The notes below the pieces were generated by a model. It searched no databases and had not been told where the DNA came from. It saw only the letters and a list, made by a program, of their open reading frames with translations. The position numbers were made by a program, and so were the translations under genes. 64,000 bases of DNA from Hyphodiscus hymeniophilus (taxonomy: Eukaryota; Ascomycota; Leotiomycetes; Helotiales; Hyphodiscaceae). The stretch spans positions 1-64,000 of the forward strand of contig VNKQ01000018.1 in NCBI GenBank assembly GCA_016508695.1. The letters are read 5' to 3'. This document shows, one piece after another, positions 45,531-55,848 of this stretch; positions within the stretch are counted from its first letter, which is position 1, and every line of letters starts with the position of its first letter.

Positions 45531-46276
45531 AGATTCTCTTTGTTTTGAGTTCCTTCTTCGAAATAGGATACGTATTTTACTTTCGCATACATTAAATTAG
45601 GCATACACTACACAGTGGAGGTATTTGGAGTTAGGGAATGGGAAATGAGAAATGAGAGAAGAAAGGATTGGTGCACAGATTTGGCGTTGGATTGATTGCA
45701 TGGACGAGAACATCAGCATTTGGCACGAACTATGATTGGATCTTTGATATTTGTCTATAGCGACCCATGATCTACCTGGCATCATGAATGAAACATGAAT
45801 GAATATTTTTCCAAATAGCCGCTGAATAGCTGGTGACGCATATCCATACTTCATAGGTCCCTAAGTACAACCCTGTCGTTTCTCGAATGTTTGTTGGTAT
45901 GCGTTCCCATATACGACGCTGGGTATGACTGACGCCCTCCAGCTACCAATGACTATGACCGCATTGCTTCTCCATACTCATCGGTCCCATCGGAAGTGTT
46001 GGTGGGATTGCCTATAAAGCAGCTCTTGTCTTAGCGGCATTTTGCAGAGGCATCTCACTCATCGCCACCGGAGATCTGCCTCTCAAATGTCTTTGGCTTC
46101 AAGAACACTGCTGCAATTACTACTTCTGCTTCTTTCATCCAAGTTGACTCGCAGGCTTCGAGGTCCAGACCGCAGATGTGTCGGAGGAAAGACAGCTGGC
46201 AGCTTCTCCAAGAGAGACCAAAGCGTTCCATTATTCTGCTCGTAATGCATACCCGTCATGTCTAAGGATAAGTGTC
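45531..46276. other. Convergent intergenic region
   Basis: 746 bp of 3' flank for both neighbouring genes; no other gene supported. Confidence 0.45.
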
Positions 46277-48176
46277 CTAATTTTGAAAATTGCCGCCAAC
46301 ATTTATAGGAGGAGTGGGCGTGGGTGGTGGGGTAGTATTTGTCCCAGCAAGCGCACTCGGGTTCCCTTGCACAGCGAAACTATAGGCAGGATTAGGGGGA
46401 CAATCACCCAGCTCCCCTTTGGCTTCCAGCTCTTTTCGGCGGATTTGCAAGTCTCTCGATCTCTTGAGCCACCAACTCTCCTGCATAATCTCCCGATCCA
46501 TTTTCTCTCCTGTCTTCTCTCCCCGCTCTGCCCTTTTGATTCTCTCCTCGATCAGCAAGAACTCGAGGTCCAGTTCGTCCTCGAATTGTTGATTGTGTAA
46601 CGCAAGCGCTTTTGCTGCAAAGTGGTCCTTCCCTTCTTGTGGAAAGCCGATTATGTCTAGGAGACTCTTTCTCCCTGCCATCTGATCTACGAAACTAAAT
46701 TTACTGCCTGGGTCGTCAAAATCCGTGATCTTGAATCCGACTTTTGAGAGTGTGTAGGCGTGGTGCAGTAGATGACCACAAAACTTCACCCACCATATCA
46801 TTGATTTCGAGTCCTGTAAACCAGTGTCAGTCAAGAGAAGCAAGATTCCTAGGTCTCTACTCTGCCGATGACAGTCCAATCTCCTTTCAATTCAAGATCA
46901 ATCTACACAATTTAAACACGGAATTTACTTACAGTTGTTCCCTCATGTTGCCTGAATTCCAGAGTGAGAGGCTTCTCATTTCTCGGCAATGATATATTTA
47001 CAGCCATATATTTCAATTCCTCCCATTCGTCATTTAGTGCATCGATTTCGGCGTCTTCGAAAATAGCCCTTTCTCCGCAGATTTCCAATTTCAGAACTTT
47101 GACTGATGGACAATCGTAAACTCTCTTCACGAATTCTTTGGGTGTGTATCTTGGTCCTGGATCCCCTGGGAAAAGTTTCTCCATACCAAAGCGGACAGAT
47201 TTGGCCCACTTACTACCTGCGCATGCATGACGCCTCCTTACGTGAAGCCATTTTTCGATTTGATCTTCAAAAAAGCCGTACAATACTAGAACATTCTTTA
47301 TAACATCCAAATTTAAGCCGTCGTCTTCTATGGATACATGGACATGTATACCCTCTCCATTTAACCACATACCTTGCTCGCCATTGTACTGAAGACTTTG
47401 GTAGATGTAGTCGAACGACTTCGTCCATTCGAAGTCATTGTATGTCATAGCGGGGGAGACGATCTCAACTCCGCCCACAATATAGCTAGATTTCACGTCT
47501 TCCAGCGCCTCTCTGATCTTCGTCGCCCACGTCTGACGGTGAGAATCAATGCTAACGTCCTCTGTCAGAACCCAGTTTTGAAAGTTTTCGACAGCATGAT
47601 AACCACCCCATATCACCTCGCCGAGTGGAGACGGCTTTGGGGGCGAGTTTGGAAGATCGTTGTTCAAGAATTTGACCATGTACTTGCGCACATTCAGCTG
47701 CAAGCCTGGGTCGGACGAGCGAGTTGTATCGGACATTCCCAAGAATCTACCCTTTTCCCAGTGAGGATCATACCAAGCACCCTCTTCAGACGCTCTCTGG
47801 CTATGGCGCGTAGCAATGAAGGCCTGCGCCTTACCTCTTGCTTTTGTCTCGGCCCGTTGTTGCCAATATGCCCCTTTCGATGGGTCATTTTCTATCGGAG
47901 GATCGTCAAATTCAGGAAGTTCCCCTCCTTCTAGGAAATTAATTCGAGAAGGTCGAGGATCTGGATGACCTAACCATTCCCAGAATATTGTCCGGCGAAT
48001 CACAAAATTCATCTCTACCGAAATCTCAGCTATAGTTTCTTTCCATGAATTCAACAGGAAGGGCGAAGGAATCTCGCCCACTTACCTAGTTCCACACCAA
48101 ACGTGATTCTAGGAATCGAGTAACTGGTAGTCGGCTCTATGGCAGTAGGCCCAGGGTTGAAGAGTGAACTTGCCAT
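46277..48176 (-). CDS. Fungal amidoligase-family protein, 574 aa
   Basis: Exons are 48176-48086, 48029-46933 and 46813-46277. Introns are GTAAGT...CTATAG (56 nt) and GTAAGT...TTTACAG, both preserving frame. The first join creates the N-terminal strand RITFGVELAEISVEMNF, the opening FGVE-type motif of the family. Later motifs are GGVEIVSPAM, GIHVHVSI and the C-terminal LEFRQHEGTTDSKSMIWWV, which spans the second intron and is the most diagnostic signature of Amidoligase_2 proteins. These are COOH-NH2 ligases of the glutamine-synthetase-like fold, thought to join amino groups to carboxylates using ATP. The tail after ~residue 440 is charged and ends Pro/Thr-rich. A GNAT gene is divergently transcribed 565 bp away. 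Confidence 0.8.
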
Positions 48177-48741
48177 AGTTGAGGACGGCAATGTATTCCG
48201 ACGAAGTTTTTGGACAGTCCAATCGATTGGGCTTGGGATCCATCCTGTCTCAAGGCTACCTATAACACTTCGAGAGAATGCCAGGCGTCGATTCAGTATA
48301 CTACGAATCTGAATTGTCCAGTCGTTTTCTACAAAGAAATGTTACAGAGCCAAAGATTCTGATAAACTGAACAAAGGCTTCAGATGCGTCGATATTTCAA
48401 TCTACAAAGGCCTGTTGCCGACACTTCAGACAAAGAAAGTGGAAGTCCCCGTACTTCGCTCAATTCTCCACTCAAGCGTCTATTAAAATTCCATACTTGG
48501 AATCTCGTCTTAGATAACACCAATGTTTTCCCATCCACAATCGGAGCCACTGAGAGTGAAGCGAGGTTCAGATATATGCTTTGTCATCCCATAATGCTGC
48601 ATCGACTGGACAGCTCGTCAAGACCTAACTCGAACAGGGAATCAATACGTAAGTGGGCGCGGTGGAACAAGCGAGCCGTGGAAGATACAAATGAACTATA
48701 ATTCTTGTAAGTAACGCTGATTTCCTCCAAACAGAAAAGCA
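48177..48741. other. Shared promoter region, amidoligase/GNAT pair
   Basis: 565 bp between the two ATGs. A 105-codon ATG frame on the plus strand (48384-48701) has no recognisable features and I do not call it. Confidence 0.5.
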
Positions 48742-49507
48742 ATGGCGGTCCAGATCACCACTGGTGGGCGAGGTAAGTACCAAGAGCCCTACCTATCCAT
48801 ATATCGATGCTGAGAATAGAGAAGAATACGTTGAAAGAGCTGCTATCTTGCTCAGCGATGCATTCGACACGAATCCCACCATCACCTATCTTTTATCCTC
48901 CTTGCCACTTGAAGAACGGAACGCATATCGTCCCAAATTCTTTTCCACGATTTGCACCGCGTCAGCCCTGAATGGGGGGATTTTCAACGAAGCAAACGGG
49001 TGGAAATCATGTGGTATTCTAATTCCTCCTAGAGGAAAAATTGTCACTCCGCGCACATTCTTGCCTTCACGGTTTTTCTCGGCGATGTGGGCAGTTGGTC
49101 TGGGTGGCTGTTACGTGAGTGCTGTAAATCATGATTCCCACACTTACTGACACGTCATTTAGCGAATGATATATGAGGGCCCAGCGGAGTCAGAGCGTTG
49201 CAAGAAGAAAGCTCTCAAGGGCGAGAAGGATTATTACTATGTGTGGTTTCTAGGTACAAGTAAAGAGGGAAGAGGACAGGGGCTGTGCTCGGCAATCGTC
49301 AAGCATTACCAAGCCATTGCAGCCAAGGAAAGCCTTCCTATATATATAGAAGCGGGTACAGAATATGCCTGGGGGCTGTATAAGAGCTTGGGGTTTGTTA
49401 CAGTGGATGAGATTCTGGTTGGAAAGGGAAAAGCTGCAGCCGATGGTACTGCTCTGCAAGGTGGACCAGGGGTGAAGAGTTGGAGTATGATATGGAGACC
49501 TGAGTAA
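48742..49507 (+). CDS. GNAT N-acetyltransferase, 222 aa
   Basis: Exons are 48742-48772, 48822-49114 and 49163-49507. Introns are 49 nt (GTAAGT...AATAGAG) and 48 nt (GTGAGT...CATTTAG with branch TTACTGAC). The protein starts MAVQITTGGREEYVERAAIL. Acetyl-CoA binding motif A is LGTSKEGRGQGLCSAIVKHY (G-R-G-Q-G-L pyrophosphate loop). Motif B is LPIYIEAGTEYAWGLYKSLGF, with the typical A/N-x-x-x-Y-x-x-x-GF ending. Substrate unknown: small molecules, amines or peptides are all possible for this branch. The first splice acceptor is inferred from frame and is the weakest part. Divergent neighbour of the amidoligase. Confidence 0.8.
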
Positions 49508-49905
49508 TGCACTGAAGACGTCTTACTGCCTTGGGCGCATGAATGAACAATCTCTGTACTGCTATTAACCTCTGTTAACAATGCGATGCGGATAGTAATG
49601 CGGTAGAGATGTCATTCCACTGCTACAAACTCCGAACTGACTCCATGCCGTTGGTAATAGGAGTGAGGTCAAGCTGTCCTGATTTCCAAACGCCCAGCCC
49701 AGCCCCGAAAAATAAAACGTTGACCAGTGAGCCATGGCCTTTGAAGACTCATCTTGAGACTAGATCCGACATTTTGTCTGATGGTCTATCTCTTAACTCC
49801 CAACTCCCAACTACAAAGACAATACCCAAATTTCTTACAACCTTTCCGTCTAACCTTATTCTCCCGCCCAGAGGTACGCACTCTTTTCTCGTGCAATCGT
49901 TTCTA
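49508..49905. other. Intergenic, convergent
   Basis: 398 bp with no supported gene. Confidence 0.4.
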
Positions 49906-50121
49906 TCACAACGCCTCACTATCACTTCCACTCTCGTCGCTTGCTTCCCGACCATTCATGTTCCAACTATGTTCCCGTTCTGATTCTATTCTTCGAGCGA
50001 ACGGGCAGTCCATCGGATTGCTAGCAGGACATCTCCGAGCCCCGCTCGAGCAGTAAGGATGGCAGCATCCTTTACAGTTAAAAGTCCCACATGTGTTAGG
50101 TCTCGTAAGATCCTGCTCCAT
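49906..50121 (-). CDS. Small cysteine-rich protein, 71 aa, no signal peptide
   Basis: ATG 50121 to TGA at 49906. The protein starts MEQDLTRPNTCGTFNCKGCC and has seven cysteines within about 30 residues, then an acidic tail with ASDESGSDSEAL. The Cys cluster could bind metal. No signal peptide, so it is not an effector of the usual type. The family is not recognised. Long frames also exist on the opposite strand here, so coding status is uncertain. Confidence 0.35.
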   Translation of the reverse strand: MEQDLTRPNTCGTFNCKGCCHPYCSSGARRCPASNPMDCPFARRIESEREHSWNMNGREASDESGSDSEAL

Positions 50122-51266
50122 GTTAATTTCTGGGCTGGACAAACTGTCTCACTGTATTGTTGAACGTTTCTTTTGGGATATATAGGGCGATAGTTTGGAA
50201 GCTTTCAAAAAATGTCAAGATCGTTGATGAGGATAGGTGAGAAAGGCGTCGTGCTTCCATCGAAGAGATCTGAAGGATACTTGTCTACCACTTCTTGAGG
50301 CTAGAATTGTGAGTCATCCTTTATATGACCCGATCAGACTCGCAGAAACGCTGATAGTGCGGACATAGATGCACACGCGTCAATGTGTTGTAGCCCTCCC
50401 ACGGACTTTCCGTCGGGACCGAATTCTCGGACATAACACCACTCGTCCGAAATGCCTTGGATTAGCTCTCAACCGTACTACTTGACCGTTGGTATGGGAC
50501 TTGTGGTCGTATTGACTAAAGCGTAGAATACTTAACGTGAGGTTGAATGAGTAATAAATACCTAGGTGAGTAGTGAGTAATGTCACGTTTTTACGTGAGC
50601 TGGCATGAGCTGAGTGAATCCCAAAGTCCAATATTATATTTTCGTGTTTTTATGTTTGGTCTCGTAGCCTTTTGATATTAGCTGGATGACGGTTGCTTGA
50701 TGGTTTACCTGCCAAGTGCTCAGAAGCTCTCCATGCAATGGGTGGTCTTGCGGAGTGGTGAGCAACGTTGGTCCAGCGGCGGGTACTGATGCAAAATCTC
50801 CCCTTGAGCTTCAACTTCAGAGTGAGAAAGGTTTCCGGATCCTCTAATAATTGTGAGGTGAGTGGCTTTGAGTGTTAAGGTCCTTAAAATGGTGTGTCAA
50901 TGCTTCTTTAATTGATCGATGTTTGTAAAGCACATTTCCGTCACAAAAAATCAAGGTTGGACTCGACTTCGGCTTCCTCTCAACTTCAGCGAGTTCACTC
51001 CCTGCCTTATATGGACCGTATTACTTGTTAGAGAAAGGTCGTGTGGTATACCGTTTAATTGAGCTTTGTGTCCTTCGTGAGTTGGTGCAGAGTCAAAAGT
51101 TGGAGTTCATTCTCTGTGCAAAGGTCAGCTAGAAACCTTGATTGGATTTCAGAAACAGGTCCTACAAGTATCCCTCCACAAAGAGGTGATGGTTTTCGTC
51201 ATCGTGAAGAATTGCCACCCAGATTGACCCGGTAGATTTTTGTCTAGTCTATCAGCCCAAGGGACC
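50122..51266. other. Intergenic, nothing recognised
   Basis: 1.1 kb of normal composition; contains no frame I can support. Confidence 0.4.
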
Positions 51267-53197
51267 TTACAAGATATGAGAGAGCTCACGCCCAAGATAC
51301 GAGTCTTTATTGCTCGTTCTCAGTAACTGTCCCGGAGACGCTAGAGTAAAAAAAACAATCAGTGGGTGATTAAGTGTGGGTTCACGGGTATACATACCTA
51401 ACACTGGAACGTTGATCCCGATCTGGCCAACGTTGACCTCACGCTGGAATCTCTGAGCAGCGTGAGGACTTTGTGTGAAGATGGTACAACCATTTCCATC
51501 TAAGTTCTGTCAATCAAGGATATTCAGGCTATTTTGTTCCTGACTTACATCTATTTTCATTCACAATTTCTACAGCCTTTATCGAAAGTATCAACTTGCA
51601 TGCAACATAAAACCGGTCCGAAAATTTCCGTCTGATAGCACTCCATGTATGGCTGTACATTTGACAGAATCGTTGGCCCAACAAAATTCCCCGTGGGATA
51701 GCCAGGGACCTCTACATTACGTCCATCGAGTAAGAGGGTAGCACCTTCCTCTACCGCAGTCTGAATTATGGCTTCAACTCGTTGCTTTGCAGCTATTGTG
51801 ATCAACGGCCCTAGTGCAACTCCGCCCTCGAACCCGCAGCCGACTTTTAGTGATGAAGCAATACGGACGAGCTCTGGTATCCAGCTGGAAGTAGAGCCAA
51901 TGAAGACAGCAACACTGAGAGCCATACATCGCTGACCTGCGGCCCCAAACGCACTACCAGCGATAGAGTATAACGTCTTCTCTTTAGATGCATTTTCGGT
52001 TATGACCCCGTGGTTTTTGCTTCCTAGGTCTGCGGTGATTCTCTTACGAGTAGCGATCGCACGCGCATGGACATGCTCTCCAGCAGCGTCCGAACCTACA
52101 AACGATACCGCTTTGATTAAAGGCTGTGATAGCAGCTTTTCCACAGCAGATGGCCCTCCATGGACAACATTCAGAACCCCCGGAGGAAAACCGGCTTGAT
52201 AGAAGCAATTTGCCAAGAACATGGCAGCACTTGGACAACGCTCGGAAGGTTTCCAGATTACCGTGTTTCCTGTCATTATGGCGTCCGGTATCGACCAAAG
52301 GCCAATCAGCAAAGGGAAGTTAAATGGTGAGACTGTCATGCATACACCCTGAGGTAAGTATCAGCGGCCGCACCCTGAAGTCCATATTTTGGACTGACCA
52401 AGGGCTCATGAGTAGTATGTGTCGAAGTTGTTTCGTTTATAACATGATTTCCTACATTACCATTTTGCATAGAACATGCAGATTCGATCATATTGATCGC
52501 GCGAACTACCTCACTTGAAGCGTCATCAAGAGTCTTTCCCGCTTCAGTACAAATGCAGGAGGCCTTGAATGATCAGCGCATTTCTCCACTCACTGAGCAC
52601 GACCCACTATTGCATTCGTATTTGCTCGCACAATTTCCAAGAGGGATAGCATCTTAGATCTTCTCTTACTCATCTGCATCATACCCCAAGACTTCTGTGC
52701 TAGAGAAGCCTGATGAACTATATCCTGTATTTCAGCTAACGTGGAGTCAGGGACTCGCGTCAGGAGACGTTGTGATGTCTTCAATGCAAGAATCATTAGT
52801 AGAGTCACCTAAGATTACTTTCATGACATACCGGATCATTTACATTCATCCAAATCCGAGATTTGGAAAGAAACTGTTGATTATTGACAAAATTATATGT
52901 CACGACCGGAGTGGGAGGGATCTGCACGACGGGTGTCGCGAAAGAGCCTGGAATGGGTGCATCAGTATGGGTCGACGGAGTCTCACAACTAAATAACCCA
53001 TTTTCCGAAGTGGTTGATGTGACAGTGGCTGTGTGATCCATATTGAGAGACTGTTCAGAGGCTGTAAGACGTCGCATTGAGTTTCCGTGGCCGGAATCCA
53101 GACGAGCACGTTTTTGAGGCTGAGTTGGCTTTTGTGTCCGTGGCCGACGTCGTTGAATGCCCCTGGAGGCCCCATTCTCGTGCAGGCTGGCTTGCAT
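51267..53197 (-). pseudogene. MMSDH-like aldehyde dehydrogenase with basic N-terminal extension and 3' frameshift
   Basis: Exons are 53197-52832, 52778-52608, 52563-52399, 52348 to ~51549, 51506-51398 and 51340-51267. The first four join cleanly: MNVNDP|TSQRLLTRVPDST, then RANTNAI|ASCICTEAGKTLDDA, then HEPL|GVCMTVSPFNFP. The CoA-acylating MMSDH signature is present, including LGSKNH (Asn in place of the usual ALDH general base) and the catalytic Cys375 in GQRCMALS. After VDTFDK (51576-51580) the frame must shift by one base to continue as AVEIVNEN. The next exon (NGCTIFTQ...NVGQIGINVPV) is recognisable, but the C-terminus (SNKDSYLGRELSHIL) is degenerate. Residues 1-105 are an unusual extension rich in Arg/Lys (16-32, NLS-like) and Ser/Thr, not a mitochondrial presequence. 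Either a recent pseudogene or a sequencing indel. Confidence 0.7.
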
Positions 53198-53421
53198 GGT
53201 GAATATCGATCTTACAGTAAGTGTGCGGTTGTGATGAAGTGAAGTTGATACTAAATGGAATTGAAGTTGCCCGTTAGTGCCAATCGGCAACGTAACCAAT
53301 AATAACGTTGGGAGGGTCCTTTAAATTTAAGTTCAAATGGTATGTGAAGTTCGTATCTTGATTTACAGAAGGAAAAAGCCACCAGAAATGCCCTCAGGTC
53401 TCGTGTCATTACTCCTGCCTC

Positions 53422-54608
53422 TTAATCTCGCTGACTTGCTTTGCTAGGGCGGAACGTGAAATCGTTATTCTTCATCGCATAGAATTTGTCCTCCTCATCT
53501 ACTAGAGTTGTTCTGATATCGATAGGGAAACCCTGAGGACCACGAAAGAAGTTCCCCTGAGATTTCGGAAGGGTAGTTGTCATATGCCAGTTTGGGTACC
53601 AAGAAGCCTGTTGATACGTTAGGGCATGGCAATTCTATAATTGAACCAACTTCCCCACCTGATATCCAAGTGCAAGCATAATCCTATGGTCGTCGCCTGG
53701 GTTTGGCATGCCGGCATGGTAAAGCCTAAGATCTCTCAAGGTTATATCGCCTCTACAGAGGACAGTTTGAATGGGTGGTCGGACATTTCGACGGGCTTCC
53801 ACAAATTGCTCCTTGACAAATGTGTCATATGGACCAAGAGGATGTCCTAAGGGGCGCAACTCCTGCTCAGCACCTGTTGTGTTCTGATGACTTCCCAGCC
53901 AGAACTCTGTAGACCCGTTTTGAGGGCTGAAGTCTATCAAAGGTACGTTTGCGATGATGTAATATGGACACTACGAGTCTGAACAGCAGATCATTTTAAA
54001 ATTTTGGAAAGGATATAAACTCACAAGCGGATGATCCACGCCATTGTCTTTGTGTACCCGTTGTCTGAGGCCCTTGGAGCCAGCGATGGCCGTGTTAGCA
54101 GTAAGGAAGTTCCAAATAGGACGAGGACCCAGGAGGCTTCATGGGTTAGCTTTTTAACCTGTTGGACTTCCACAAAAGGCTCACTCACGCGTTGACCACT
54201 TGAGCCACGTACGGATTGAAGTAGATATCGTTGAACAATAACTCAGGCTTTGTGACAGGAGGCCCTTGTAGGAAATTCGCTGTAGAACCTTAGCATGCAG
54301 CGACCGACGAGGCCATTGTGTAAGTGCCTACACGGGACGCCTTGGTTCCAAGCAGAGATTGGTTCCTTGGATTTGACTTCCAGAATATCGTCCGCTTCTG
54401 CTGTCATGAATTTATTCAGCGCATCAACGTGCTCGACATCAGCGACACCTTTCAGGACTACAAGTCCATCCTGATGCATTCCTTCTAGAGCTTTCTGGAG
54501 GTTTGCAGAATCATATGCCCCATTTTTACGATCCTCGGCTGTCAGAAATACGCTTCGTGGTGCGTCGATTGCGTTTGTGGGAGCCGTGATAGCCTTGGAG
54601 GAATTCAT
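53422..54608 (-). CDS. Phytanoyl-CoA dioxygenase (PhyH)-family enzyme, 325 aa
   Basis: Exons are 54608-54332, 54279-54189, 54136-54025, 53970-53659 and 53607-53422. All four introns are 51-54 nt with GT/AG ends and clear branch sites (e.g. GCTAAC), and every join keeps frame. The Fe(II) site is visible as H-x-D in RVHKDNGVDHP (His151, Asp153) and the distal His in LYHAGMPNPGDDHRIM (His245), with Arg256 for 2-oxoglutarate. STEFWLGSH and CRGDITLRDLRLYH are typical of the fungal PhyH subgroup that includes many secondary-metabolite hydroxylases. No targeting signal (no clear peroxisomal C-terminal tripeptide: ends QRD). It is immediately upstream (224 bp) of the MMSDH-like gene on the same strand. 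Confidence 0.88.
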
Positions 54609-55416
54609 CTTTTGCTTCCTATGGGCTGCGGATCAAGCGACACTACTCTGGTATTTTGAGCCCTTTTTGACTCCATGACTCAAAGATATATATCACCTTC
54701 GTCGATCCCTGCTGTCAGCGTCAGCAGTTCCCTTGTTGAGCGTCGCCTCCGAGTTGCTGCGGAAGCACGAGAAGCTCTCATGGTACTTGATCGATAAGCG
54801 CAATAGTGGGGAGTAGGACATAGCAAGGAATGATGCCTAACATGATAGGCACAATCATTCCCCCCTCCCCCTTAATTGGAATGGAAAAGATCACAATACT
54901 AGCAGAAAATTTTCAACCGCGTGCTTATTTTTCCGGCTCTTTTGGAATAGAATAAAAGGTTGCGAAGCAAAGTTCCTAGGTTCTTGAATGCCGAGATATA
55001 TATAATGTCAAAAAGGATGAAAATGTCAACGAAGGGGATGGTAACGAGACGAATCAAGAGAATGCCGACACAGTGTATTAGGGTCTACTTTTATTTCACG
55101 AGTTCGATTTTATTTAAAAGGGATATACAACGACCGCTATGATCAGAGAGAGGGATCAAGGTTTTCGAGCGTAATCTGATCACAGCTAAGTACGTTAAGC
55201 AGGCCTCGAAGCCCATCAGATTCTCCACATTCCTTAGGTGAAAGTTTTCGAACCCTTGATCTTTAAGGGAGTCCAAGCCGCTAGGTAGAATATAATAATC
55301 TAATACAGACTTTAAACTCTTTTTTCCGAAAGAACTCGATCAGACGATGCTATATAGTTCAACTTTTTGTTCCACAATATCTAACCTCTCTGACTCCCCC
55401 AACACTAATGACTATC
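54609..55416. other. Intergenic, nothing recognised
   Basis: 808 bp between same-strand genes; promoter of the PhyH gene at its left side. No gene supported. Confidence 0.45.
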
Positions 55417-55848
55417 TCACGCCTTTGAAAGGAACGAATATGGTACCAGTTCTTGGATGTGGACACTCTTCAGAGTACCCTTATCATTCACGATCACTCG
55501 GATACCCAAATGATAATCCAACAAAATCTGCCTACACTTCCCACAGGGATTCGCAACCCCTCTTCCATTGTCAAAGACTGCAACAATATGGGTCAAGACC
55601 TCCCCTTCGGTAGCCTTATTTAGAATCCCTCCGGCATTGGCGTTGCCTAAAGCGACGTGTTCGGCGCAAGGCCCTCCTGTGAAGTGCGTGAAATTCACGC
55701 CTGTGAAGATACGACCTTCAGAAGACAGGGCCGCACAGGAGACGCTTGAAATATGGGTTGCGAAGGGTACGGGTCTCGTGATTGCATCGATGACCGACGT
55801 TGCTCTCGCGATGAGGTCAAACTCCGCTTTGGATAGTGAGTCGTTCAT
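55417..55848 (-). CDS. Cytidine deaminase fold, blasticidin-S-deaminase-like, 143 aa
   Basis: Intronless, ATG 55848. The zinc site is complete: GGPCAEHVALGNA (Cys61 ligand, Glu63 proton shuttle) and NPCGKCRQILLD (Cys102, Cys105). A Cys-type first ligand with the preceding FTGGPCAE and the following ILLDYHLGIRVIV are closer to blasticidin-S deaminase of Aspergillus than to housekeeping cytidine deaminases, as is the C-terminal IQELVPYSF. It could detoxify nucleoside antibiotics by deaminating a cytosine ring, or simply salvage cytidine. Cytosolic, probably a tetramer as in the family. Assignment to the BSD branch is from motif resemblance only. Confidence 0.85.
   Translation of the reverse strand: MNDSLSKAEFDLIARATSVIDAITRPVPFATHISSVSCAALSSEGRIFTGVNFTHFTGGPCAEHVALGNANAGGILNKATEGEVLTHIVAVFDNGRGVANPCGKCRQILLDYHLGIRVIVNDKGTLKSVHIQELVPYSFLSKA

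Noticed and set aside
48384..48701. 105-codon ATG frame between amidoligase and GNAT genes
   Set aside because: No recognisable features; sits in the shared promoter region and no splice links it to the GNAT frame.
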